Positions 11,264 through 21,882 of a stretch of DNA of 64,000 bases are shown in pieces. How positions within the stretch are numbered: the first letter of the stretch is position 1; each line of letters opens with the position of its first letter. Source of the stretch: Anodontia alba. Its lineage: Eukaryota; Mollusca; Bivalvia; Lucinida; Lucinidae. Made by a program: the position numbers and the translations under genes. The notes beneath the pieces are model-generated. The model was not told the DNA's origin. It searched no databases and saw only the letters and a list, made by a program, of their open reading frames with translations. The stretch spans positions 31,139,129 to 31,203,128 of the forward strand of contig OZ024828.1 of the NCBI GenBank assembly GCA_964016985.1, in the 5' to 3' direction.

Positions 11264-11750
11264 ACATGTAGTAGGCAGAATGGGCAGCTCACGAGCAGTT
11301 CCCACTGAATAGGCAGAGAAGGCAACTCAGTAGCCAATAAACAAGCACTAGGCAGAATAGGCAGCTCCATTCCAACTGAATAGGCAGAGTAGGCAGCTCA
11401 GTAGCCAATGAACATCTATTAGGCAGAATAGGCAGCTCAGTTCCCACTGCATAGGCATGGTAGGCAGCTCAGTTGCCAGTGAACATGTAGTAGGCAGCTC
11501 AATAGGCAGGGAAAGCATTTAAGAGGCAGCAGTAGGCAGCTCAGTGGCCAATGACAGACGAAAAAGCAGAATAGGAATAGTAGGCAGCTCCAGATCCCTT
11601 TTTAGTCATTGTCTTCATAGATGAGCTGCCTACTCCATATAAGGAGTAGGCCACTCAAACTTTGCATGGCAAATTTCCAGTAGGCAGCCTATAGGCAGCC
11701 TATTGCACTTCCTACAGGCTACATATAGGCAGCTACAATAGGCAGCTCCC
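11264..11750 (+). repeat. Second array of GTAGGCAGCTC motifs
   Basis: At least a dozen copies of AGGCAG(A/T)RTAGGCAGCTC joined by spacers such as AGTAGCCAATGAACATSTAG. The spacer differs from that of the first array, while the motif is the same and in the same orientation. An inverted motif (GAGCTGCCTACTC) lies at about 11624. The tRNA-like head at 11191 borders the array. Confidence 0.75.
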
Positions 11751-12839
11751 AGTATGTTTTGTATTGGAGCTGTCTTGAGGCACAATGTAAATTTCCAGAC
11801 CATCTTCTTTTTTTTTTCGTCATTTGGTTGTCCAGTAAAGCAAAAGTTAAATGAAGCTGGTGATATAGTTACGATAAAACTGATATACGAAGATGGTTGC
11901 CATCTGTTCCGAATCATAACAGCTCTGGTCAAATCATCATAATAACGAAACATCTGTGCTAACAGTCTATCTTCACTATTTGTATAGAAGTAAGAAGCCA
12001 GTAGAAGAGCTTAACTCATACGGGTAAACCCTAGCTTATTCTGCAGTCAGACACTTTGTTACGTCTGCAACTTTTCACACAATGGAGCACTAGACTGCAT
12101 TGGATATATATTATACGAGAGAATCTAAATTATCTTCTTATTTTATTGACAGTCAGTTTTAATGTTTTCCTTAAATTCTTCCTTTAAAATGGCTCTTGCT
12201 TCCTCAGACTTGCTTTGCTCAGGCGGGATTTTAAATGCATTATTTCTTTCAGCAATATATGTCACGGGCAGTAATCACGTCACTCATGGCCAATTGTTTT
12301 GCAAAGAAATAAGTGACGTGAATATCCGGACATGAGTAGTGCGAGCTAAAAAGGTGGCTGTTTCAGGTGGGTTGTCGACAATCTGAGGCTTTTGTCGTCT
12401 AGGAGGGCGTATTTTAAAAATTGGAGAATGCTATACTGTGCAGAATTAAATTCCATACAACCCAGCACCAAAATTTACGCCAAAACATGTTTCATTCTGA
12501 CGCCAATTGCTTCGAATTGTGTGCAATTTTGGATGATTTACCCACTGAAATTAATGTTTTCAGCCATATCTGCATCTTGCATCATTGTTTACATTTGAAG
12601 ACTGTCATGTTTTTTCAATTTAATTGCCTACTTAGATTGGGTTAATAATAAAATCAACTGGCGCTAAGATGCATGGTCCATGCCTTAGCCCTAGTAATGA
12701 AAAGTGGCATTAGAAAGGGAATTCAATAGCTCGAGTATGTCAAATATATCAATATAGCTTTTTTGTATTTTTCGCTGACTGTCCTCATGTCTGTATGTGT
12801 TTGATAGTTTATAAATACACTTGCCATTTCCTTCTAGAT
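11751..12839. other. Interior of the fold-back element, no recognisable gene
   Basis: Short frames on both strands (11630-11953 minus, 11754-11942 plus, 12392-12645 plus) overlap and have no motif. The hydrophobic stretch read from 11754 is driven by a T run. No call. Confidence 0.35.
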
Positions 12840-13840
12840 TTGGTTTCAATTAATTTATTTACAATGTTTACATGCATGTATTTTTAAAGTTTCCCTCCAT
12901 AACACTTTCTGTCGGTGTTATAGTAAACATTATCAAGCCAATTTTATCCAGGTCAGTGTTTCTTATTTGTTATTTTGTCTGTGATTTAAAACTTGAACTA
13001 TGAAGAAAATCAAACAATTCCTAATTAAAAGACGTTGATAAATGAAATAGTTTACCATTCTGTCCATCTTTTTCATTTCTTCTATTGTCTCTTGTCAAGC
13101 TTCACAAGCATCAGTTCAGAAAATTTGAAATCGAATGGTGGGGGTAGGGGTAACAAACTGCTTACTGTTCAATACTGGTTTAATATTTTCAACAGAAATA
13201 TGATGTTTAAATTGGCCATGATAACTGGTGTGTTGTTTAAATTAAAATGGAGCAAGTGATATCGCTTAAGAAATTTTAGGGAACTTCTGTTTCTTCTAAG
13301 TGCTCTATTTTTAGACAAAAAAATGGCCATTTGTCCTCTAATTTTACCTTTAATGTTTAAATCATGCTTCTTTTTGTATTTAAATAAATAGTATCGTCTG
13401 TAACAAGTACATATCAATCAAAATTTACATTCTGCATGCATACTAGAACAACCAGCAGACAATTTAGGCTTCAAAAGCAGACTTTTAGTATTTGGCGGCC
13501 ATGTTGGCGGCCATATTGGATTTCTCAGTTCGCCATCATTTATGCCAATTTATGCCGGCAGTTTCAGAAACTACAGAGAATGTGGAACATTTTGGTATAT
13601 GACACATCTTGTTGTACTAGGGGGTCCGGGTACACAATTTTTCAGTCTTGAAAGTCACCCTACCAGTAAGCGTGAGGGGGGCACAATTACGTCAATATTG
13701 AAACTGACTTTAGAACCCTGAGTTTGCTTTACATTTATGATCCAAATTACCCCCGTAAATTTGGACGTTAACTATGTTGAGGTTAATTCGGGAAACGGTA
13801 AGACGTTAACGAAGTCATTTTCGGACATCACGGTAAACAA

Positions 13841-13870
13841 GGGGGGGGGGGGGGGTGGGGGGAGGAGGGG
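13841..13870 (+). repeat. G-rich tract
   Basis: A run of fifteen G, then GTGGGG, GGAGGAGGGG. Such tracts can form G-quadruplexes and are prone to assembly length error. Confidence 0.85.
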
Positions 13871-14143
13871 ATTTTTGTGACTCTAAGAAGAATCAATCCA
13901 GAACAACGAAATTCCAATATATTTTGCGTCTTGATGGGTAAAAGCAGACAAAAGGCGCTGTCTATTATCCAAAGTACGTATGGTGCTACAGGTATGTCAA
14001 GGACACGAATTTATGATAGGTACAACACTTTCGAGATAGATCCTACGCATAATGCAGACAGAAGACTAACTGTTCGAGATATTGCATTGAAAGTCACGGA
14101 AGACTGCCTACAAAGGCACCGAATAAGATCTAAATGGCATTAA
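13871..14143 (+). pseudogene. Mariner-type transposase remnant (N-terminal DNA-binding part)
   Basis: The open frame keeps the pattern of the mariner N-terminal helix-turn-helix region: an RINPEQR start, then FCVLMGKSRQKALSIIQ, YGATGMSRTRIYDRY and, after a gap, DRRLTVRDIALKV. These align with the first helix-turn-helix, the SRT-x-FEW-type linker and the DRRLT second helical region known in mariner transposases. The linker between the two parts is shortened and the frame stops before any DDD catalytic domain, so it is an inactive fragment. Confidence 0.72.
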
Positions 14144-14204
14144 ACGACAACATAAAAACAACACATCATCGTAAATGGAAAGATCAAACAAACATATAAG
14201 TGAA

Positions 14205-14285
14205 GCATGTACCTTCGGACATTGCACACAGCGAATATTCAAATCAACCTGCGCAATCACGAAGTCTAATCACTGGGTGCATTTG
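14205..14285 (+). repeat. Decayed piece of a CTTCGGACAT / GCGCAG inverted repeat
   Basis: TGTACCTTCGGACATTGCAC ... CAACCTGCGCAATCACGAAG resembles the left arm of the inverted-repeat elements at 15311-15558 and 27225-27320. Too decayed to give ends. Confidence 0.45.
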
Positions 14286-14825
14286 GGATAGCCACAAATC
14301 GTCTATAACTATGTAAGTAGAAAATGTTTAAAAAAAGGAAAGCCTTTTCCGTATTCAAGGAGCGTATAGTCAAGTGTCATTGCGTTTTAACCATAACTAT
14401 GGTAGAATTATATTTGTTTTATATTAATTGTAAGGGTTTCTTAGATTTCCATTATAACGTTGCCGCACTGTTACATTTTGTAAGGAGGGCAACTTGTGAT
14501 GCCACAATGCAGGGCTACAGACTACATGTACCTACAAGTGCTCCACGAATTCCAATTTAAGCATATACAAGCGTCAAACAAATACTCTGGTGTGTGAAAC
14601 GAACTCCTTATTTGATAAGATCCTTATAGCAATTAGCTCTATACTAAACTTATTTGATATTGCAAACAATCAAACATGACTTAAATAGATACCTGCCTGT
14701 ATTGAGCAAGCACCTGTACTAAAATTTCACTGTAAACATTCCAAGTAAAATGAATCTATATTAAGCAGGTCCTCTCATTTAGCTACATTTTAATTGTCCC
14801 ATAGGTGCTTTTTATACAGGTTATA
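14286..14825. other. No recognisable gene
   Basis: AT-rich. The open stretch 14324-14560 is Phe/Tyr/His-rich without motif or splice support. Confidence 0.4.
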
Positions 14826-15177
14826 TAGTCGAACCTCAATGGCTCGAACATCTTTGGGACCATGAAAATTCGTTCGAGACAAGGGTAGTTCGAGCCATTG
14901 AGGTACTCAAGGCACCAGTTCAGGAAGCAAATAGCAATAATTTAGAGAAGTCTTTTCGATTTTCTACACAATGATTGTATGTTGAGTGTACTCATTAGAA
15001 TCGCCTCGATGAGGCGATTCTAATGCGTACACACAACATACAATCCCATGATAAAATAAGAAAACATCCCTAAATATTTGTTTTCTTGAGCTATTGGAAG
15101 AATTTTGTAGGGACTGAAAAAAAGGTTCGAATCATCCACGGTAAACGAGCAATCCGTGTTCTAGCCATTGAAGTTAT

Positions 15178-15178
<1 letters not shown>
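14826..15178. mobile_element. MITE with GTCGAACCTCAATGG ends and a central hairpin
   Basis: Left part TAGTCGAACCTCAATGGCTC, repeated inverted at 14888-14905 (TTCGAGCCATTGAGGT). The right end reads CTAGCCATTGAAGTTATACT. The centre (14974-15043) is a long hairpin with core CATTAGAATCGCCTCGATGA and GGCGATTCTAATG. The hairpin core is the same module as in family H, although the outer sequence is unrelated. The element abuts a TA microsatellite. A decayed relative of the outer part may be at 2800-2850. Confidence 0.6.
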
Positions 15179-15296
<118 letters not shown>

Positions 15297-15310
15297 GCAG
15301 GTAAAAATTA

Positions 15311-15558
15311 TATGAGCCGAAATCTCAGAGAACGTACCTTGGGACATGTGTGCGCAGCGAAGATTCAGATTAGCCTGCGCAAACGCGCAGTCTGATCAGA
15401 GCCTTCACTGAGCGCATTATTTTTGATGACCAAGGGTGCAAAGTTTCTTTATGCTGACAACTAAGACTATGATTGGACTGCGCGGATGTGCAGGCTGATT
15501 TGTGTCGCTCGTTAGACGTACATGTCAAAAGGTACATTTTATCACTTTAGGGCTCATA
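15311..15558. mobile_element. Fold-back MITE with TATGAGCC ends
   Basis: Left arm TATGAGCCGAAATCTCAGAG ... GTACCTTGGGACATGTG ... AGCCTGCGC. Right arm inverted: GCAGGCTGATTTGTG ... CATGTCAAAAGGTAC ... TTTAGGGCTCATA. Arms of about 85 bases enclose a spacer of about 80 bases. The inner GCGCAG / TGATC part is shared with elements at 27225 and 62740. Confidence 0.7.
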
Positions 15559-17035
15559 TATTATGGCATTTCTGTAGCTGGGCATGCTTTATAGTTTATT
15601 GTTGATTTCCAGGTTGCTTAACCAGTCACAGAATAAAGCGAGTGGCGGGTGTTTTGGGTAAGAAACATAATATAAACTATAGTACACGATAACCAAATAT
15701 TTATCATGGTATATCTTATCATAATCATAATGTTTAAAATAATATAAAGAAAACAATATGTATCCGCATTTTTTCGCCAAGGCAATGACATATTATCTTT
15801 TAGAATACGTTTGCTATCAATATATAGATAACCACATGCGGGATCCTAGACAATTTATGTAACCACAAAATGTGGTAACTGCCTCTTTATAGGAATGCAG
15901 CCACTCTCGTTTTCATAGGCAATTACTGTTGGATAAGTAAACCTTGGGTAAGAGAGGAGTCCAAAATCTCGGAATGTGCTGAATTATCACAAACGGCAAG
16001 AAAATGTAAAGTTCCCTATAGTGAAGTACGGCAAAACATTTTATGGCCGGCAGACAACAGTATCACCATCTATGGTGAAGATAAATATATTCTTAAATGA
16101 GCATAGAGAGCATTCAACAGAACATAGCAATAGAAGCTATTGTCGAGGCGTTCTGGGCAAGGTTAGTCCTTGAATGAAAAGCTTCCGTCGGTGTTTAAAA
16201 AATAAAAATCTAAAAGAGCGCCTTCGGACATAAAGAACACATTACAGACAGAAAAACGGGAGTCTCGCTTTTATTGAGACTCTTTATAAGCAATAATGAA
16301 GTTTGCAATACCACTTATGCCTTCTAGCGAATACATGAGCAGAACTCCATTTGCAAAGATACAACAATGGGCCAAAAGCTCCCAAAGGAAATGAAAATAT
16401 ATCTGCACCACGGTGAAGTACGGGAAAAATGTTTTTTTCTATGTGTGTGTGATTTAATAACTACATCCTCACGTATTCAAATTTTATTAGTCGCAGTGGA
16501 AAATTAATGGATTGTAGAGTTATATTACACATGGATGTGGTAAAAAGTTTATAAATTGAAACTGGTATATACTGCCTGTAACACATTGCATAAATGTCGT
16601 TTGGATCTGGTCTAAGAAGCTCATCATAAACTGTCATTTTCTAAGAGACACTGTCTTTTGTCATTCAACTTAACAAATCTATGTAATATATACCCCAATG
16701 CTTCCCCATAATATATTTTAAAACTAGGGATTACATGGGGTATATATTATTGAGCGAGGTTTGCGACATTTGCATATTTTGGAATCATTGGCAGGCTATG
16801 TTCTGTGAGTGTGGCTACTACTGGGCACCTTCCATGGCAATGTTCTATATTATGCTGAATATGATTGGAGATTGTTATGTTATTTCTATAAGTCTTTTAT
16901 ACTGCATACATACGTCTTAATTATATTAGGTACCCAAGTTTCCTCCGTCCTCTGTATTAAATAACGGGAACGTAATGACTTAAATAACACTTTATAATTG
17001 GAATGTCCAGATAGTTTTCTTATCTACAAACGAAA
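15559..17035. other. No recognisable gene; fragment of a dispersed repeat
   Basis: Mostly AT-rich. A stretch at about 16255-16330 (GGGAGTCTCGCTTTTATTGA ... AATGAAGTTTGCAATACC) matches sequence before the tandem array at 51130 inside the 19-kb insertion, so it is part of a dispersed repeat. The open stretches 15976-16173 and 16735-16920 have no motif. Confidence 0.4.
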
Positions 17036-17125
17036 ATGTATGTTGTGGTTACTCATTAGAAGCTCCTTTGCGAGGCGCTTCTAAAGAGTATCAACAACAT
17101 ATCGTTCGTGGAGAAATAAGAAAAC
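17036..17125. repeat. Central hairpin module, variant
   Basis: TGTTGTGGTTACTCATTAGA, AGCTCCTTTGCGAGGC, GCTTCTAAAGAGTATCAACA. It is followed by GGAGAAATAAGAAAAC, the flank shared by the modules in family H and at 40835. The stem has a few mismatches. No element ends are clear. Confidence 0.6.
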
Positions 17126-18154
17126 TATCAATACAGTAGTGTTTGAAAAAAGTGTCTTATCTAGATAGATGGCTTAAAAATGCACATTTCACGTTGGTGT
17201 ATTAACAATATTACTTGTGACCCATCATATCAATTTCATATGAATCAGCTGAGAGAAACTCAAATTACGGCAGATCTACTCTGGAAAACTAACAATATCG
17301 CATGCTCATATTCAGCCGTATTATTAAAGAATCATAATAACTTAAAGGGTTGAAATATAATAACTTTAGGAACCCTACTTTGCTTTCGACATTTTTCAGA
17401 AAGTCGTTATTTACGTGACGCTTTAACCAGTAGATGAAAATGTACAAACTTTTGTCGTTACTGAATGCAAACCATTTGCCATAAGAGTCTATGTACTATA
17501 AGTTCTATTCTATTCATTGATTGTTTAAAACATTTTCATTTTCACATGGTAAAAACTGCTGTCGTTTAGTTACTACACCATACAGTTAAAATACACAACA
17601 CCAGTTCACTACAGAAATTGCTTAAGTCATACCATTTTGTTCATAAAATTAATTTTAGGGTAAATATTTGAGAACAACGCACAGAAACAGAAACAACGAA
17701 ATTCCATGCAAACTACAATGCTGTCATGAAAAAAAAAAGTCTCAACGAAAACGTGACTCTAATTTCCAATATGTGATATTTCACGTGTTTATGTTTCCAA
17801 CTTTTATATAATTTATTTGACAGACATAAGTACACTGATGGAGATAACTAGGAAACTTTTTCATAAAGAAAGTAAGCAAAGCCACATACGTTTCCTCACA
17901 GAAATTGCAAATAAATCGAAAAGTCTCCAAGGCATTTGGGGAACAATCTTGGAGTTGTACCTTTTTAAACTTAGCCATTCTGTAGTCATGCGGTTCGTAT
18001 GCACATAATCGTTCGTGTTAAATCAGGTATTAGTAAAGAGAATTCAAATAATGGACAAACAGATAAGCAGTTTAACGCATCAGGGTCCGTAACTAAATTC
18101 GGTATCAAAGCGCAAATTCTGGAACTTAACCTGTGTTTAAATGCTTTAAACTCC
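17126..18154. other. No recognisable gene
   Basis: AT-rich. A fragment at 17565-17600 resembles the minisatellite before exon 1. Overlapping frames at 17781-18008 lie on both strands and cancel as evidence. Confidence 0.4.
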
Positions 18155-18472
18155 CCGGTGGTTTACTCTACTGACCGTTTTAAGGGAGTGGTCCCGGTGT
18201 TAGTCTTACTCTTGTTTGCTTTGTGGTTTATTCTACGAGGCGATTTGTTGTATGTCTTACTATGTGTCATTTTGTTCTTGTGTTTTTCAGTCCTTTTAGT
18301 ATTGCGATTACCTCGCTTGGGGAAGAGAGGGCTAATCTTAGTACTTTTCGTACGTTTGTTCGATTTGTGCTTGTTTGGATTTGTCGGTTTCCTCTTCTTT
18401 TTGGTGTCTGGGAAGTGCTGCGGTTTGTGATTGTGGCACTCCCTGGACTTTTCTCTTACCTTTTTTTTTACA
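18155..18472 (+). mobile_element. Poly-T-ended repeat, second long copy
   Basis: Matches 8280-8601 along its length and ends at the same CTCTTACC plus T run. The 143-codon open frame that runs into it from 17999 crosses the repeat boundary and is not a gene. Confidence 0.7.
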
Positions 18473-18998
18473 TCTAAATCTAAGATTTCTAATATAAAAT
18501 GTCGTCACTACACAGTCGTTCGGCAAAGCTTTGGATAAAGGTGGAATGCATTTTTTTTTTTTTTTTCAAAAAAAGTATTGATATTTTCTTATTCCTCCAA
18601 GAAACTCTGTTGCGCATGCTCACTGAACCAAACCACTGAACCCAATTCCGACTGAGTACCACATAATGGAGAAATGAGAAAACCACTGAATCTTAACCCA
18701 TTTATGTCTAGCGTCTCATAAAAGGGACATTGGTAAACAGCGAAGATCCAAGTCAAATGCTACAAATAGCGGCGTATGATCAGGTTGTGCTCTCTTGCAT
18801 TAAATACAGGAATTTCTATAAACATGACAATAGAAAAATAACCAGACAACCGGTCTGTCGGAAATGGACTGGTCCAAAAGCTATGGAAGAAGAGACCACT
18901 CGGCATAATTAAGTTACTATCTGAAGCTCTGTAACATGGATTAAATGGTAATCTTAAATGATAGCTTTTATGTCATACTGCAGCAAACTATCTCACAA
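18473..18998. other. No recognisable gene; fragment of TTAA-type MITE
   Basis: At 18697-18760, TTAACCCATTTATGTCTAGC followed by GGTAAACAGCGAAGATCC resembles the left end and module of family T. The 60-codon frame 18730-18912 overlaps it and is not supported. Confidence 0.4.
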
Positions 18999-19125
18999 AA
19001 AAGGTAAGAGAAAAGCCCACGGAGTGCCACAATCACAAGCCGCAGCCCTTCACAGACACCAAGAGGAAGAGGAAACAGAAAAAACGAAACAAACACAAAT
19101 CGAACAAACGTACGAAAAGCACTAA
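18999..19125 (-). mobile_element. Poly-T-ended repeat, truncated copy on the minus strand
   Basis: Reverse orientation: AAAAAAGGTAAGAGAAAAG at the left is the fixed end, and the copy breaks off after GTACGAAAAGCACTAAGATT. It covers only the last 125 bases or so of the longer copies, as expected for 5-prime truncation. Confidence 0.7.
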
Positions 19126-19750
19126 GATTGGAATATTTACATACTAAACAAACAAGCTACAAGTAGGGATCATTTAATTTATTTTAGCAATAATAAGATG
19201 ATGTAGAGGTTCTTGTTTCTTAATAAGTTCACTTTATCTTTATAAATTCTCCTAGCGAGGTATAGGCCTAAATATTAGTAGTTACTTTCAATATCCTTGA
19301 ACGTCTGGACTTTTATTTCTTCCAAGACAGTTCTGCAGCCTAGGAAATACAAGGGAATCGCAAGTAATAAGACGGGTAGTTTTCAAAATGCATGGTTTAA
19401 GACGCCAGGAAAGCCATAACATCTTCGCACATATGAGAACAGGCGTTAGTAGTATTGGGTGGCGCGTTGTTATAAATACGGTGGACCTATGGCCATCCTT
19501 TGCTTGGACGCTGCTTATCGTGAAACCTTTCATTTTCGTATGCAGAGTGTCCTTTAAGACGCTTCAGGTGATTGTATGACCAACTGGACGAGGCTACTGA
19601 CAAATCTGTTCACTAGAATATTTTGAACCAAATGGCGTTAACATTATATTCCCAGTGATGGCTTTCATGGCTCTCGTGGCAATACATGGGTGTGTGTTTT
19701 AAAATCGTTAACTCACCCCACATACTGTGCGCACAGATATGGATTGGGGT

Positions 19751-19753
<3 letters not shown>
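19126..19753. other. No recognisable gene
   Basis: Open frames exist on both strands at 19288-19579 with no motif. I found no convincing acceptor and donor pair. Possible but unsupported exon territory. Confidence 0.35.

Positions 19754-19801
<48 letters not shown>
19754..19801. repeat. (TA)n microsatellite
   Basis: Perfect TA dinucleotides, about 24 units. Confidence 0.95.
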
Positions 19802-19802
<1 letters not shown>

Positions 19803-21882
19803 TGCATTTTAATTGTTTTCTGATTTGCATTTATATCAAACCTAATGCTTTATATGGACAAAAATGTCAGTTTCTTCTCACCCATGTTAAAATGGTCAGT
19901 ATATATTACTGCATATATTTCAAACTTAAAAATATCAGTCATTTGGAACTAGTTATGGTCATCCGTGACTACTCCTTAACCCGCCATGACCTCAGCCGCC
20001 ATACATGATAGCATACTTGGTATTAGAAAGTTAGGGATAATTAGCAATAAGTTCACTCAATTTCTAGTAATTATAATAGCACAGGTGTTTGAATGCTACT
20101 ATTTAGGACAGTAGCTCCGGAAATACAAAACAGTCTTGATGAAACATGATGAAACATGAATACTAGACTAAGTGCGTCCTTGTGAAAGTCAACTGAGAAA
20201 AAATACAAGTCTATGTCGTATGCGAGCCATATGTATCTAGACCAGACTGCGCTTGTGCATAGTTCGCTCATTGTTAACGTCAACATATTTTGTAGTATTA
20301 AGCAATTACAAATGTATGTAAGCTGATCGAACGAGACGATTTTACTAAAATGTAATTTGCTACTGAAAACGGTCTCGTTAGGTAGATTTGTGAAAACGAC
20401 TATTTGTCTGTGATAGATAATCATACTTTCAAGAGACGGTCCGAATAAAAATCAATTCAATGAAAGCAAAGAAAAAAAGTTTGTTGTCGGCTTATTTCGC
20501 CCGCAGGTACGGAAAAAAAATACTCCGTAAAACTAGAGCGTTATAGGAATTAGTTTATCGATACAGATGCGGAGACATTGAAAAACGAACTGTTTTCAAA
20601 TATGGTGAGTTCCGCACAGTCAGGGTTCGGTTTTCGCTGTTGGTAACATTAATTTGGATCAATAGTTACTTTGTATATGGATAACAAACCCTACTTGTAA
20701 CAAACCCTACTCAGCATGCACGAATGTGCAAGCTAGTCAGGATAGAATGGTATCAATCTGACATGATATTGTACACAGTCCGTCATATTACGCGAATGTC
20801 TTTGTTATCATGGCTACATGACACGATTAAGCCTGAGAGTGAATCTAATCGGTACAACATCCTGTATACACAGCTAATTAAATTATTTAGTTAAATTGGA
20901 CGATTTATATCTCCATAAGACAAAATGCATTACATTCTAGAAGAACTTTCCTTCATTGCTAAGTTTTTATTTATGATTTTTCCATTTATAAAACATTATT
21001 GTAGATAGTGTTTACTTGTAAAAACAGAGAGTTCAGTGTCGACTCCTTTCTTTATCTTGTATATCTCAAGGTACATTTCTCATAGCACTAGGGTGAGATA
21101 CAAAAGTATACATCCACCACTTTGGTAGCTAGAACGAAATTAATATTACGCACACCCAGGAAAAAAAGAACAAAAACCTCGAACGATTCTTCCCCGTATC
21201 GCTTACTAAATAAGAGCTACTCTTATAGGAACAAAATTGCTCCCAGAAGGAGTTTTGTATGGCCATAGCCTGAATATCTTTGAACCGATCCAAATGAACT
21301 TATATGGGTCGCGCCATATGTTTTCGGGTGTATCGGACAGCGGAGGGTATTCAAGGCCTTTCCGGTACACTAACAGAATAAGTGGACACTTCCAGTGCAT
21401 GAATGGAGAGCAAAACCCGAATGATACTTTACGAATGCGCAGGATGGTCTGAATCTGCGCAATGTGCTCATGTTCGAAAGCACTTTTACGCTTGAAGCTG
21501 CACGAATGCTATGTATAGGTAATAAATCCTGCATAATGGTGGGTAACCCTTGAAACCGGAATTAACACAATTCACACAGTATAACACTAAATAAAAGCTG
21601 CGGTCAGTTAAACGAAACGTTCGCATTTACTCGCAAAACCAAAGCTAACTTTCCGTTCATTTGTGAGATTTGGGCGGAGGGTAGCAAACAACTATTCTCA
21701 AGTTGTCTTTTGACACAATATAGACTATGGCCAATACGAATAAAATTTACGTATGCTTGTTTGTTACCAAACATATGAGAATACAGACTGCGTTGATAGT
21801 ATATATTTATTTTCTATTAAATTAATACTTATTGAAAACAGATATAATTCATTCGATAACACCAAGTCCCGTTTACGACAAT
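19802..21882. other. No recognisable gene; possible dispersed repeat at 21200-21450
   Basis: Largely AT-rich. At 21206-21452 both strands are open for 60-70 codons, and the composition is less AT-rich than its surroundings. I suspect a dispersed repeat but cannot define ends. Nothing else supported. Confidence 0.35.

Larger units (their letters stand above)
7050..13665. mobile_element. Large fold-back element with inverted arms of about 0.8 kb
   Basis: The ends are inverted copies: left TGGTAGGGTGAC at 7050, right GTCACCCTACCA ending at 13665. The flanking three bases are GTA on both sides, a candidate target duplication. Arms match from the ends inward to about 7880 on the left and 12840 on the right, including the stretches around ACAACAAGATGTGTCATATA and GGCGGCCATATTGGATTTCT, with diverged patches. 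The middle holds a poly-T-ended repeat (8280-8601), an unknown open frame (9648-9908) and two arrays of a GTAGGCAGCTC motif. I see no transposase, so it is a composite or non-autonomous element. Confidence 0.7.

Noticed and set aside
13130..13665. Gene on the plus strand (frame with WRPCWRPYWIS)
   Set aside because: The same peptide is read in reverse at 6997-7290; it is the translation of the fold-back arms, which contain GGCGGCCAT words.
17999..18430. 143-codon plus-strand frame
   Set aside because: It crosses the border of the poly-T-ended repeat; the hydrophobic part is repeat sequence also found at 8280.
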